A stretch of DNA of 64,000 bases from Prochlorococcus sp. AG-402-K21 (GCA_003216775.1 QCII01000004.1:101012-165011), one strand, 5' to 3'; shown: positions 8,957 through 19,150, counted from the first letter of the stretch. The notes: generated by a model from the letters alone, not told the origin. Numbers and translations are program-made.

Positions 8957-10141
8957 ATGTGTTATAGAATTAATTTCTATAGATTTTATGATATGTTTTT
9001 TTTAAATAAAAAAGATAGTTATTATAATAAATTAGAAGATTGGAAGTTTGAGCTTATATTAGATAATAATATATTCGATATAAGTAAAAAAGTAAGAAGA
9101 AAACTTGATCAAAACTTAATTCTAGATATTAAAGAAAGCTTTGATTTTAAAAAATTAATTTGTCAAAATAAACTTAATTATAAAAAATCATACATAAGAA
9201 TTACAAACCAAAAAAATAAATTATGGGAACCAATTAATATTAAAGAATTCACTCCTTTCAAGTTATATTTAGGAGAAATAATTTCCAATAAAAGATTAGA
9301 AATTGTTTATTTTATAAATGCGAATCTTAATGAATCATTTTTAAAATTAATGAGAGATCAATTAAAAGACCTTATAAAATCAAAAATTCATGAATATGCA
9401 TTATTAAATTTGAATATAGTAGTTATTTGTTCAAGTAACTCAAAAAGAAATAAAATCGAAAAACTTCTTACCTCTCTTAAAATAGATAAATACTTTATTT
9501 ATAATATTAAATTTACTAAAGACAACAATAAGGAGTATGAGGGTATAAAAAAAGTCTATGAATTAGCGAGAGAAGATTCAAACAAATTGATTTTATACTT
9601 CCATGGTAAAGGATTAAGCTATTTATCAAATAAATTTTTTTACATAAGACAGCCGCTCGAAAAGTTCATTTTTAAATTAATAATAGGTAATTGGGAAAGG
9701 AATCTAGAAAGAATTTATAGAATTCCTTCAATTAGTAAAATTGGAATACTTTCTGGCGGTAATGGATGGTTATGGTTTAATTTTTGGATTGCTAAATCAT
9801 CCTATTTAGAAAATCTTGAAAAACCAAAAAAAACTAAAAAAGCATTTTATTACGAAGATTGGCTTGGTAGGTATGAAATCAATAAAAAAAATACTGGCAT
9901 GAAAATTTATACCAATGAAAATAATCAAAAATTTTATGACTCCGCTAATCAAACTCTAAGCATTTTAGATAATCCAAAAAAAAATAAATATAATTTAGGC
10001 AGTATATGTAAGGTTGAGAAAGGTGGTTTTGTTGGACTAGGAATAATTAAATATACTTATCGAATATGGTACCTATTCTATGTAATTCTAAATAGATTAG
10101 GTCTAAATAAAGGAGACAAAGATAGATTTTTATTTTTTTAG
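8957..10141 (+). CDS. Hypothetical protein, possible glycosyltransferase-like
   Basis: I do not recognise this 394-residue protein firmly. The middle shows an ILYFHGKG block, and later a WLWFNFWIAKSSYL block is followed by YYEDWLGRYE. These recall uncharacterised polysaccharide-cluster proteins with a Y.H.KG motif and a GNFWWA-type motif, thought to be glycosyltransferase-related. No DxD is obvious. The first ~90 residues are lysine-rich with no recognisable motif. It follows the GT11-like gene by 40 bases on the same strand. An alternative start is the ATG at 8993. Confidence 0.6.
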   Translation: MCYRINFYRFYDMFFLNKKDSYYNKLEDWKFELILDNNIFDISKKVRRKLDQNLILDIKESFDFKKLICQNKLNYKKSYIRITNQKNKLWEPINIKEFTPFKLYLGEIISNKRLEIVYFINANLNESFLKLMRDQLKDLIKSKIHEYALLNLNIVVICSSNSKRNKIEKLLTSLKIDKYFIYNIKFTKDNNKEYEGIKKVYELAREDSNKLILYFHGKGLSYLSNKFFYIRQPLEKFIFKLIIGNWERNLERIYRIPSISKIGILSGGNGWLWFNFWIAKSSYLENLEKPKKTKKAFYYEDWLGRYEINKKNTGMKIYTNENNQKFYDSANQTLSILDNPKKNKYNLGSICKVEKGGFVGLGIIKYTYRIWYLFYVILNRLGLNKGDKDRFLFF

Positions 10142-10155
10142 GAAATTAATAGAAA

Positions 10156-10986
10156 CTAAGATTTATTAACTGTTCTTAAAAAGTTAATATAAAAAAAATA
10201 TTTTACTCTAACAGGCAAAATAAATAAAAAAGATCTTAAGAGAAAAATAATTAATGAGATAAATATATTACCAAAACCATTTCTCAATAAAAATACTTGC
10301 AAACAATATTCAGATTTTATATATTCCAATCCACCTCTATCTTTTATCATTCTTTTACCAGTTGTTGCTTTAACAAGAGATAGATTTAAATTAATAAATT
10401 TCATATCTGCAGCCTTTAATTTTATCCAAAGACCATAATCACCTTTTAGGAATAACTCTGGATATCCACCAACTTGCATAACTTTGCTTTTTTTAAAGCC
10501 AACGGTCATATGATTAATTGGATTACGAAAAATTATATTTCTTGAAATATCCTTATCAGAAAGAGGAACTTTCTTAGTTGAAATATATTCTCCCTGTTCA
10601 TTATATTCATCAATATTTGATCCAACTAAATCAAATCCATCTAATAAATATTGTAATTGCAATTTAAATCTATCCCTTAAATTAATATCATCACCATCAG
10701 CGCGAAAGATTATTTCATTTCTGCATTCTAATAATCCTAAATTTAAAGCTTTATCTAAGCCAACTTTTTGAGGTATCCATAATAAATCTAATAAATACTG
10801 ATTCTGAAATTTTTCTATTAATTTCCTAGAGTCAGAAGATACTTCTCCGTCAATAGTTACTACTACCTGATCAGGAATCAGAGAATTATTAAAAATACTT
10901 TCCAAAGCTTTTGGAAAGCCTTTTATGATATCTTTTCTATCCAAGATTGGTAGTAAAACACTAAACTTATCCTCAATATGATTCAT
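10156..10986 (-). CDS. Glycosyltransferase family 2
   Basis: The protein opens with FSVLLPILDRKD, has KVGLDKALNLGL, and shows the metal-binding acidic motif FRADGDD near residue 97. FLKGDYGLWIKL corresponds to the usual ED acceptor-side block. The 276 residues are a full GT-A domain with a short hydrophobic C-terminal tail (ISLIIFLLRSFLFIL) suggesting membrane association. It stands alone on the minus strand, convergent with the gene at 8957 and divergent from rfbB. Sugar specificity is not readable. Confidence 0.9.
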   Translation of the reverse strand: MNHIEDKFSVLLPILDRKDIIKGFPKALESIFNNSLIPDQVVVTIDGEVSSDSRKLIEKFQNQYLLDLLWIPQKVGLDKALNLGLLECRNEIIFRADGDDINLRDRFKLQLQYLLDGFDLVGSNIDEYNEQGEYISTKKVPLSDKDISRNIIFRNPINHMTVGFKKSKVMQVGGYPELFLKGDYGLWIKLKAADMKFINLNLSLVKATTGKRMIKDRGGLEYIKSEYCLQVFLLRNGFGNIFISLIIFLLRSFLFILPVRVKYFFYINFLRTVNKS

Positions 10987-11112
10987 GAATATTCCTTTAT
11001 TTTTAAATTAAATTTATTTTAATTCAAGTTTTTTATTATATAAGAAATTCTTTTAAAAAAAAATAATTAATGCCCCTTAAAGTTATAAGATAAATATAGA
11101 TGAAAAAACATT

Positions 11113-12201
11113 TTGACAATTGAAATCCTTTATAAAGAACTAAATGTTTTAATCACTGGAGGGGCTGGTTTTATTGGAGGATGTTTAATACGAAGACTAT
11201 TAAATAACAGAAAATTAAATATATTTAATCTAGACAAGCTATCTTATGCTAGCGATCTTAGAGGCATAGAGGAATGCGACGAATTTAAAAAACATTGCTT
11301 ATTTAAGGTGGACTTATCAAATTTTGAAGAGACTAAGAAGTCTGTATTAATTGCTGATCCTGATATAATATTTCACCTTGCAGCAGAAAGCCATGTAGAT
11401 AGATCAATAGAAAATTCAAAGCCCTTTATTGAAAGTAATATTATTGGTACTTTTAACTTACTGGAAGTTGCGAGAAATCATTGGAATCACTTAGATAAAA
11501 AAAGAAAGAAAAATTTCAGATTTATTCATATCAGTACTGATGAAGTTTTTGGTTCACTTGGTAAAAATGGATATTTTGATGAAAACTCTCCTTACGACCC
11601 AAGATCCCCATATTCTGCCAGTAAAGCAGCTAGCGATCACTTGGCAAATGCTTGGTTTCATACTTATGACTTTCCAATTATTAGTACAAATTGCTCAAAT
11701 AATTTTGGTCCTTATCAGTTTCCTGAAAAATTGATTCCTTTAACAATTCTCAAGGCCGTAGAAGATTTACCTATTCCAATTTATGGAAATGGTGAAAACA
11801 TAAGAGATTGGTTATATGTTGAAGATCATGTGGATGCATTAATACAAATAATAAATAATGGTGAAATTGGGAAGAAGTACTGTATTGGAGGAAATAATGA
11901 AAAAACTAATTTGCAAATAGTTAATAATATTTGCTCTTATCTCGATAAGAAATTGAATAAAAATTATTCACATAAAAGTTTAATTAAATTTGTAGTTGAT
12001 CGCCCAGGGCATGATAAAAGGTACGCTATTAATTCAAACTTAATTAAAAAAGAATTAAACTGGAAACCTAAACATAGCTTTGAAGATGCTATGAATAAAA
12101 CAATAGAATGGTATTTAAATAACAAAAGATGGTGTGATAATGTTAAAAATAAATCAAATTATTCTGGAGAGAGATTAGGTATCTCTAAATCAAAAATTTA
12201 A
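11113..12201 (+). CDS. rfbB: dTDP-glucose 4,6-dehydratase (RfbB/RmlB)
   Basis: RfbB makes dTDP-4-keto-6-deoxyglucose, the second step to dTDP-rhamnose, and completes the pathway begun at 160-2551. This 362-residue extended SDR has GGAGFIGG, HLAAESHVDRS, STDEVFGS and the catalytic YSASKAASDH (YxxxK), plus the GEN.RDWLYVEDH block. No ATG fits, and TTG 11113 is the only early in-frame start seen. It lies about 8.6 kb from the other rfb genes, so it is probably expressed separately, perhaps with the SDR gene 16 bases downstream. Confidence 0.96.
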   Translation: MTIEILYKELNVLITGGAGFIGGCLIRRLLNNRKLNIFNLDKLSYASDLRGIEECDEFKKHCLFKVDLSNFEETKKSVLIADPDIIFHLAAESHVDRSIENSKPFIESNIIGTFNLLEVARNHWNHLDKKRKKNFRFIHISTDEVFGSLGKNGYFDENSPYDPRSPYSASKAASDHLANAWFHTYDFPIISTNCSNNFGPYQFPEKLIPLTILKAVEDLPIPIYGNGENIRDWLYVEDHVDALIQIINNGEIGKKYCIGGNNEKTNLQIVNNICSYLDKKLNKNYSHKSLIKFVVDRPGHDKRYAINSNLIKKELNWKPKHSFEDAMNKTIEWYLNNKRWCDNVKNKSNYSGERLGISKSKI

Positions 12202-12217
12202 CGAGCCAATTAAAATC

Positions 12218-13135
12218 GTGAAAGAAGGAAAAGATATAGTTATTTTTGGAAATAATTCAATATTAGCGAAGAATTTTATAGGAAAATTTGATCAAAACAA
12301 TAATCTAATTAATATCTCAAGGGAAGGTGGCCAAGGAAATTCTTTAAAATTAAACCTTGGACAATTAATGCTCCAAAAGGAATTAGATAATATTTGTTCA
12401 AGAATTGAAAATTCCTCAAAATTCAATAAAAAGATATTTATTTTATTTGCTTGGGCCGGAAGGCCAAGAACTTCCTCTTTAGAAAATACATGGACAATTA
12501 ATACAAATATCATTATTAATTTTCTTGAAATCTCAAAGAAACTACTACCGTCAAAAATAGTATTTATTTCAAGCACAACTGTATATAAAGAGAACAACAA
12601 TAAATCATGTACAGAGTTGGAAATCCCATATCCAGAGTCAGAATATGGCAAACAAAAATTAATTGCTGAATATGCCTTTGAAAATTTTTCAAAAGAATAT
12701 CAATCATCAGTTATTAATTTAAGAGTTTCTTCCGCTTATGGATTTGATCCTAGATTTTCAGACCAGGGTGTAATTAATAAATGGATATTCGATGCAATTA
12801 AATATAGAAAATTAACCCTATTTAATTCAAAAGAATCTAAAATAAATTTTGTTTCTTTTGATCAAATAACTAAAGCTATTAATATCTCTATTGAAAAAAA
12901 TCTCTATGGAACATATAATATTGCTTGCCAAAAAAGTTTAGAGTTAAAAGAGATAATTAGAAAAATAAAACTTATAATAAATGATAATTTAGAGTTAGAA
13001 TTAAAAAATAAAAAATTACGCAACATCGATATTGATACTACAAAATTTTATTCAGAAACAGGCATTTTATTTGAAAATAATGTAATTAATAATATAGAAT
13101 CAATTTACTCATTAATAAAAGAAGAATTAAATTGA
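12218..13135 (+). CDS. NAD-dependent epimerase/dehydratase (extended SDR)
   Basis: The 305-residue protein has SDR features: an N-terminal IVIFGNNSILAKNF loop that departs from GxxGxxG, then VFISSTTVYKE and a YGKQK (YxxxK) catalytic pair, then LRVSSAYGFDPRF. The unusual nucleotide loop makes cofactor binding less certain. The start is GTG at 12218, 16 bases after rfbB, so it may act on a dTDP-sugar from the same pathway. The substrate is unknown. Confidence 0.75.
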   Translation: MKEGKDIVIFGNNSILAKNFIGKFDQNNNLINISREGGQGNSLKLNLGQLMLQKELDNICSRIENSSKFNKKIFILFAWAGRPRTSSLENTWTINTNIIINFLEISKKLLPSKIVFISSTTVYKENNNKSCTELEIPYPESEYGKQKLIAEYAFENFSKEYQSSVINLRVSSAYGFDPRFSDQGVINKWIFDAIKYRKLTLFNSKESKINFVSFDQITKAINISIEKNLYGTYNIACQKSLELKEIIRKIKLIINDNLELELKNKKLRNIDIDTTKFYSETGILFENNVINNIESIYSLIKEELN

Positions 13136-13184
13136 AAAAAAATTTTCGAATACTTCAAACTTTTATAAAGAAAAAATTATAGAG

Positions 13185-13865
13185 ATGAACTCATTAAAAC
13201 AAATCCTTAAAAAATATAATTTAAATAAATCGAAAAACAATTTTGGTACAGATAAGGGTGATTACAAATCATACGTTGATTTGTTCTATGAAGATTATTT
13301 TTTAAAATATAAAAACAAAAACATAAATTTATTAGAAATAGGTTTTAGAAATGGTGCTTCATTATTTTTATGGTCAAAGTATTTCACAAAAGGAAAAATT
13401 CTTGGATTAGATAATGGTTCAGATCTTCTAATTAAAGAGAAAAATTATATTAAAAAATGGATTAACCAACCTAATATAGAGATAAGAATCTGTGATGCTT
13501 ATTCAAAAAAAATATCTAAAACTATTAAAAAGAAATTTGACATCATAATTGATGACGGACCACATAATTTAATTTCTCAGATAAAGGCAATTAAAAGATA
13601 CTTCCCAAAATTAAAAAAAGGGGGTACTCTAATAATTGAAGATTTGCTAAAAGGTTATATCACATGTATTTTTTTATTCTTCTTTACGCCATTAAATGCA
13701 GATATATTAATTTGCAATTTTCGAAAAGACAGACCTGGCAGAGATAATATGTTATACATTATTAAGAAAAATAATGATATTAATTCAGTATTTTTAAAAA
13801 GATTAACAATATTTTTAAAAATTATTTTTAATATTCCCAAAGAATTATTCTATGTATACAAATAA
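13185..13865 (+). CDS. SAM-dependent methyltransferase, macrocin O-methyltransferase-like
   Basis: LLEIGFRNGASLFLW is a motif I SAM-binding loop, followed by ILGLDNG and FDIIIDDGPH, then GGTLIIEDL. The DDG.H pattern is typical of the macrocin O-methyltransferase/cephalosporin-hydroxylase-like group that uses a metal next to SAM. The 226 residues suit a single domain. It probably methylates a hydroxyl of a glycan residue, but the substrate is unknown. It precedes another methyltransferase at 13903. Confidence 0.75.
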   Translation: MNSLKQILKKYNLNKSKNNFGTDKGDYKSYVDLFYEDYFLKYKNKNINLLEIGFRNGASLFLWSKYFTKGKILGLDNGSDLLIKEKNYIKKWINQPNIEIRICDAYSKKISKTIKKKFDIIIDDGPHNLISQIKAIKRYFPKLKKGGTLIIEDLLKGYITCIFLFFFTPLNADILICNFRKDRPGRDNMLYIIKKNNDINSVFLKRLTIFLKIIFNIPKELFYVYK

Positions 13866-13902
13866 ATCATGACAAAAACAATTTCTAAAAAATCTTAACC
13901 CC

Positions 13903-14655
13903 ATGTCTCTAAATAAATACAGACAAAACATATACTCCCAAAATGGTGAGGATGGGATTATTCAGGAAATAAAAAAGAGATTAAATTTAGATAAACAAAA
14001 TTCAAACTGGTGTGTAGAATTCGGAGCTTGGGATGGCATTTATCTAAGTAATACATATAATCTAGTCAAATCAGGATGGAATGCCATTTATATTGAAGGA
14101 GATAAAAAAAGATACAAAGATCTCTTAAAAACCCAAGCCAAGAATCCAAAAATTATCGCAATCAATCAATATATATCCAAATCTAAGTTTTCAAAGTCAA
14201 GTTTAGATAATATCTTAAAAAAAACATCAATTCCAGTTGATTTTGAGATTCTATCAATAGATATTGATTCTTTTGATTTAGAAGTTTGGGAAACCTTATC
14301 AAGTTACAATCCCAAAATAGTTATTATAGAAATCAACAGTGCTTATCCGCCAGGAATAATTAAGTGGCATTCAGCGAAGAACTCTAATGTTAACGGAAAT
14401 AGCTTTTCTGCTACTCTTAATGTAGCTAGAAATAAAGGGTATAATCTAATATGCCATACTGGCAATATGATATTTGTACGTAAAGAACTCACAGATCAAA
14501 TTAATATTGACAAAAAATTTATAGATTATCCTGAATTATTATTTGATGATACTTGGTATTCAATTGAAAAAAATAAGTACCATAAATTAGCAAAAAGATT
14601 TCTTGCATTTCTAAATATTAAAATATTAAAAAAACTAAAGAAGATTTTTTTTTAA
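13903..14655 (+). CDS. FkbM-like methyltransferase
   Basis: The N-terminus YSQNGEDGIIQEI and then CVEFGAWDGIYLSNT match the FkbM/Methyltransf_21-type start, with the SAM-binding acidic residue in YIEGD. EILSIDIDSFDLEVW follows, as in this family, where D-x-D contacts are conserved. The 250 residues are a complete domain with a basic C-terminal tail. It stands in a run of methyltransferase genes and probably O-methylates a surface sugar; the substrate is not determined. It ends two bases before the convergent DUF616 gene. Confidence 0.75.
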   Translation: MSLNKYRQNIYSQNGEDGIIQEIKKRLNLDKQNSNWCVEFGAWDGIYLSNTYNLVKSGWNAIYIEGDKKRYKDLLKTQAKNPKIIAINQYISKSKFSKSSLDNILKKTSIPVDFEILSIDIDSFDLEVWETLSSYNPKIVIIEINSAYPPGIIKWHSAKNSNVNGNSFSATLNVARNKGYNLICHTGNMIFVRKELTDQINIDKKFIDYPELLFDDTWYSIEKNKYHKLAKRFLAFLNIKILKKLKKIFF

Positions 14656-14657
14656 TA

Positions 14658-15563
14658 TCAAATTCTAAATAATCTTAAAAAAACTCCCTTAAATTTATTA
14701 GTTATTTTTTTTATTAAATGTAAGATTAATAAAAATTTATTTTGGTTTTTAATGATTTCAATTTTTCTTAAAATCAAATTATTTCTTTTAATTTTATCAT
14801 CTAATTTATTTAGTAGGTTATAAGGAATAAGATCAATTAATTCATCATAATTTTTTTTATGCCTTAATCTATTTATTTTCACAGGCCACTTATGATATTT
14901 AGAGGAAGAATTATTTAATACAAAACCTGAAATTTTCAGATTTGCCTGATGTGCAGAATGAATTATTGATAACTGATCTCTTTTAGAATATCTGCAGACA
15001 TGAGCGAACCAAATTTCTGAAAATCTAATTAAATCTTTATGGTTATGACTTCTAAATATAATGCCTCCCCAATATGGCTTTTTTTTAAAATAATTAACAT
15101 CTGTGCGTAAATAATCATTTAATTGATCGTAAATTCTTATTTCATTATCAAGTTTGAGTAAAGAACATTGATTGAATTCTGCAATTAAACTTTCACGAAA
15201 AGAATGATTTGGTAAAGAACAAAGAGGCGAATTATCTAGTAAATCTAGCTGATTGGTTATCATTTCGATAAAATCCTCAGTTTTAGTTTTCAAAATAATT
15301 GAATTATCAAAATAAAAAGAATATTTATAGTCTGGGAAAAGTAAGTGAGGTCTTATTTTTAAATGTCTTTGAGATCTCTGGGGATCTTGAGGAAATATTG
15401 GCTCTACAATAATAATTTCCCATGTATCACTTTTTAAATTAAAATCATCAGTAAAACAAACATGTCGCAAATTAGATTTTTTTATTTGAGGTTGATCATT
15501 TAATCCCTCATGATTTCCTATTAGAGCAGTATATACAATAATATCATCTATATTTAATTTCAA
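14658..15563 (-). CDS. DUF616-type glycosyltransferase-like protein
   Basis: The protein starts IIVYTALIGNHEGL, continues with RHVCFTDD, and has RPHLLFPDYKYSFYFDNSI, a layout known from the DUF616 family (related to plant TOD1/MUCI70 glycosyltransferases). WGGIIFRSHN and the RDQLSI segment follow, like the conserved RDQ block. Length is 301. Mechanism and sugar are unknown; a glycosyltransferase role is established only by family resemblance. It is a single minus-strand gene between two methyltransferase genes. Confidence 0.72.
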   Translation of the reverse strand: MKLNIDDIIVYTALIGNHEGLNDQPQIKKSNLRHVCFTDDFNLKSDTWEIIIVEPIFPQDPQRSQRHLKIRPHLLFPDYKYSFYFDNSIILKTKTEDFIEMITNQLDLLDNSPLCSLPNHSFRESLIAEFNQCSLLKLDNEIRIYDQLNDYLRTDVNYFKKKPYWGGIIFRSHNHKDLIRFSEIWFAHVCRYSKRDQLSIIHSAHQANLKISGFVLNNSSSKYHKWPVKINRLRHKKNYDELIDLIPYNLLNKLDDKIKRNNLILRKIEIIKNQNKFLLILHLIKKITNKFKGVFLRLFRI

Positions 15564-15755
15564 AATTAATCAATTAATTGTCAATTCAATTTTAGAAAAA
15601 TAAGAAATTCTTTAATTTCTTTTTATCAATATAACATAATTTATAAATTTGAATATTTCTTAAAATCAATAATAAACTTTATTTCGAAAATCTTATAAAT
15701 ATTATCACAAAGATATTTTCCATAACAGTTTCTAATATATTATTTATAAATATTT

Positions 15756-16649
15756 ATGGTAAATATGAAAACAATAAAAGGAATCAAATTTTTTATAAGA
15801 CAGAACATTGACAAGTTAAATTATAAAAAAGATAAATTTCTAAATATATTATATAAACTCCCTTTTTTACAAAAGCCGCTTCCAAAAAATAATTCAGTAA
15901 GTAAATCTAAAATTTATTCAAAGAAAGAATATTTGCTTCTTCATCAAAAAGCCATTACTAGAAAAAATCTAAATGTAGAAAAATTCGAGAAAGAACTTGG
16001 ATATTCAATTGATAAAAATTGGTTTCATAATGTTTCTCTTATTACACAAACTTCAATTAAAAATAGTGAATTAAATTTTAATCATGGTCGAATTATATAT
16101 TCTTTAGTGTGTAAATATGTCAATGAAAAAAATGACTTATTAAATCAAAGCATCACTATCCTTGAAACAGGATCAGCGAAAGGATTTTCATCATTGTGTA
16201 TGTCAAAAGCTATTAATGATTTCAATATCAAAGGGAAAGTCATAACTGTTGATTGCATATCGCATAATGAAAAGATGTACTGGAATTGTATAAAAGATTC
16301 TGAAGGTAAAAAAACTAGGGAAGAATTACTAAAGGAATGGGAAAATGAGTTGTCTAATATTATTTTTGTTCAAGGTTGGACAACTGAAACACTTAAAAAG
16401 ATGGGAATAAATAGAATTAATTTTGCTTTCTTAGATGCCCAACATACTAAAGAAGCTGTACTTGAAGAATTTAATTATGTAAGTGAAAGACAACAAAAAG
16501 GGGATATGATATTTTTTGATGATGTAACACCTAACATATTTGATGGAGTTTGCAATGCTGTTGAAGAGATAGAAAAAAATTATCCCTACAAAATGGATTA
16601 TTTACCTTTTGATAAGAACAGAGGTTATTCATTAGCGATAAGGATTTGA
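15756..16649 (+). CDS. SAM-dependent methyltransferase (Methyltransf_24-like)
   Basis: After about 100 N-terminal residues rich in lysine, the SAM loop ILETGSAKGFSSLCM appears, then VITVDCIS, and INFAFLDAQHTKEAV, giving the D.xH layout of class I enzymes of the Methyltransf_24 type. FFDDVTPNIFDGVCNAV completes the core. ATG 15756 and ATG 15765 are both possible starts. It probably modifies a surface glycan or lipid-linked intermediate. It meets the convergent gene at 16650 with no gap. Confidence 0.75.
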   Translation: MVNMKTIKGIKFFIRQNIDKLNYKKDKFLNILYKLPFLQKPLPKNNSVSKSKIYSKKEYLLLHQKAITRKNLNVEKFEKELGYSIDKNWFHNVSLITQTSIKNSELNFNHGRIIYSLVCKYVNEKNDLLNQSITILETGSAKGFSSLCMSKAINDFNIKGKVITVDCISHNEKMYWNCIKDSEGKKTREELLKEWENELSNIIFVQGWTTETLKKMGINRINFAFLDAQHTKEAVLEEFNYVSERQQKGDMIFFDDVTPNIFDGVCNAVEEIEKNYPYKMDYLPFDKNRGYSLAIRI

Positions 16650-18074
16650 TTAAGTTAATTTTAAGAATTCAATAGGATATTTTTTCATAAGATTTAATTG
16701 GAATGGTTCAGCATTCCAATTATTGCTTAAAATACTTTCTCTATAGATACCTTTTTCGTCAATAACATTAATTATTTTATTGAATCTATTTAAGGACCAT
16801 TTAGACTTGAAATTTTCTGACAATTCAAAAGTATAGAGATTGTTGATAGTCTTACAACCAAGAAGAATACCTGGAATAAAAGTACCCTTACCAAAAATTA
16901 TATTTTTTGCAGATAAAACTGAGGATACATCTTCTTTTAAAAGCCTTGAATTATTTAATTCTAAATTACAATTTGTTGAATTTATATACTTTATCAGAGG
17001 CCTTATAACAGGATTTGAATAATCCTCAAAAATTATATTAATAGACTTTGGTTTGATTTGATTAATACATAAAATATAAAAAGATAAAGGCGGTTGTCCA
17101 TAACTTGGATGAACAGATCTAGCCTTAAAAATATCCCCAGAACGTATATGGATAAGAACTTCAACCTCATTTACTTTATTTTTGAAGGAATAATTATTTA
17201 GTATGGAAGAAGCTATTTCCAAACGATCATTTTCAAATAGTGAATTATGAGAATTTAAAAAGTCATAATGAGAGAAAAAATTTCCTGAAATGTTGTTTAT
17301 TTTTGGAATTGATTCAATAGTATTTATTTTTACGCCTCTTATTCTTAAATTTTGCAATTTCAAAGAAGAAGTTAAATTTGTTTTTGTGATAAAAATATCA
17401 GATATATTTAACAATCTTGCAATCCCAATAGCATTTATTAAGGAAATAAGAGTATTTGAAAATCCCGCATGAGAAGATATATAAAGAGCAAACTTCTTTG
17501 ATCTATATTTATAACTTGTAATATCAACCTTCAACAAAGATTGTCCTATGATTCCAGAATCATTGAAAAATAGATGAAAAAATTCCGAATCCAGATTAAG
17601 ATCTGAGGATACCAGTAGATTCTCTAAATGAGTATTACCTATTGAAAGGGATTTCAAACGACTAGATATAACTAAATTTAAATTTGACATTTTTACAATA
17701 TTTTTAGCTGCAACAATATCTCCTTTACCTACATAAGCATGAATTAAATGCCAATAACCAATATCAGATTTGGGGAATAAATTAATGACTTTTTTTGCGC
17801 TATTTATACTTTCGATATAAAGCCCAAGATTTCTTAATGATTGTAAATATACGTTAAAGATTGGGAGTGGGAAATTGATATTGAAAATAAGAGGTTCAGT
17901 ATAAAATAATATTTTCCTATATTCCCGTTTATTCAGACAAACAATGAGATATCTATAAAAAAAGATATGAAATATTGAAAATTTAAGAACATAAAATAAA
18001 AACTTTTTTGTCCATTTGGTCTTAGGTAGAAGTGGTAATGATAAATAATTGAACAAAAAATTTGAGATTTTCAT
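16650..18074 (-). CDS. TPR-like domain fused to a fucosyltransferase-like domain
   Basis: The first ~160 residues form helical repeats resembling TPRs (SLRNLGLYIESINSAKKV, then a GYWHLIHAYVGKGD unit). From about residue 200 the protein resembles GT11/O-fucosyltransferase-like enzymes: HAGFSNTLISLINAIGIA corresponds to GLGNQL and VLIHIRSGDIF to the HxRxGD donor motif. The usual SNSSFSWW block is replaced by a NIIFGKGTFIPG segment. Length 474 is larger than plain GT11. Function is probably glycan fucosylation or similar, at moderate confidence. Confidence 0.65.
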   Translation of the reverse strand: MKISNFLFNYLSLPLLPKTKWTKKFLFYVLKFSIFHIFFYRYLIVCLNKREYRKILFYTEPLIFNINFPLPIFNVYLQSLRNLGLYIESINSAKKVINLFPKSDIGYWHLIHAYVGKGDIVAAKNIVKMSNLNLVISSRLKSLSIGNTHLENLLVSSDLNLDSEFFHLFFNDSGIIGQSLLKVDITSYKYRSKKFALYISSHAGFSNTLISLINAIGIARLLNISDIFITKTNLTSSLKLQNLRIRGVKINTIESIPKINNISGNFFSHYDFLNSHNSLFENDRLEIASSILNNYSFKNKVNEVEVLIHIRSGDIFKARSVHPSYGQPPLSFYILCINQIKPKSINIIFEDYSNPVIRPLIKYINSTNCNLELNNSRLLKEDVSSVLSAKNIIFGKGTFIPGILLGCKTINNLYTFELSENFKSKWSLNRFNKIINVIDEKGIYRESILSNNWNAEPFQLNLMKKYPIEFLKLT

Positions 18075-18340
18075 CTAATTAAACTCATTAAAATAAAATC
18101 ATATATTTTATAAGGATATATATTTATGATTTATTAAATAATATCATTTGTATTTGAATAAATTGAATTATCAGTATAACTTACAAGCTTCTTTATAAAA
18201 AATTATAATTATAAAAGATTTTTTAAAATCTTTTTCCAATTAATACTATTATCATTTTATACTATTTTAAAAATTGAACAGTTTGAAATAAAAAAATATA
18301 GTAATATAAAGAATAATATATGAAAATGATTATAAATTGA

Positions 18341-19084
18341 ATGGAAAGTAATGGTTCAAAATATATAAATCTTCTATCTAGGGATCTAAAAACAAAAAAA
18401 TCTGGAATAAATAAAAAGTTGAAATATTTTTTACTAAAACTGGTATGTAAGAACAATTCTTTAGCCAATTTTCAGCTTGAAGAAATTGTTCAGAAATACT
18501 TTTATAAGAAAACTCGAAGTTTGAATATTCTTGATGTTGGAGCTGGGCTTTGTTCTTTTTTCCCAGAAAATGTAAAAGGTTTTAAGAATAATTATTTCGC
18601 ATGTGATTTAAGTATGGATATGAAAAATTATATAGACTCAAGGGGAATTAAATTTATCCAGTCAGATATAACAAAAGATAATTTAAAACTAGAAAATGAA
18701 ACATTTGACATAATTATTTGTACTCACCTTATTGAACATTTAGAATCTCCAACAAATTTACTTTCTGAAAGCGAAAGACTATTAAGTAAATCAGGTCTGC
18801 TTTTTATAAAGACTCCTGATATAGAGAAAGTAAAATGGAATTTTTATAATGACTATACCCACATAAAACCATATTCAAAAAAAAGTTTGATTCAACAAAT
18901 AGAGTCAGATGCATTAAGAATAATTAAGTGTTCATCAACGACATTATATTTAGATTTTTCAATCAAACTAATAAAAAGAAGCCCTTATAATCCAATTAAT
19001 TTTATATTCCTTTTTATAGGTATTTATACATTTTTCTTTAGAAAAGATATGCGTGAAATTATATGTATTGCAAAAAAAATTTAA
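18341..19084 (+). CDS. Class I SAM-dependent methyltransferase (Methyltransf_11-like)
   Basis: ILDVGAGLCSFFP is the SAM-binding motif I, followed by ACDLS (motif II acidic residue), FDIIICTHLIEHLESP and SGLLFIKTPD. This is the common layout of small-molecule methyltransferases. The 247 residues end in a hydrophobic stretch (FIFLFIGIYTFFF), suggesting the enzyme sits on the membrane near a lipid-linked substrate. A 266-base AT-rich gap without an ORF precedes it. Confidence 0.78.
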   Translation: MESNGSKYINLLSRDLKTKKSGINKKLKYFLLKLVCKNNSLANFQLEEIVQKYFYKKTRSLNILDVGAGLCSFFPENVKGFKNNYFACDLSMDMKNYIDSRGIKFIQSDITKDNLKLENETFDIIICTHLIEHLESPTNLLSESERLLSKSGLLFIKTPDIEKVKWNFYNDYTHIKPYSKKSLIQQIESDALRIIKCSSTTLYLDFSIKLIKRSPYNPINFIFLFIGIYTFFFRKDMREIICIAKKI

Positions 19085-19150
19085 ATTATAATATGATTAT
19101 TTTATAAGAAAATTAGGAAAAATTATTACAAAATTTTTAAATAAAATATC

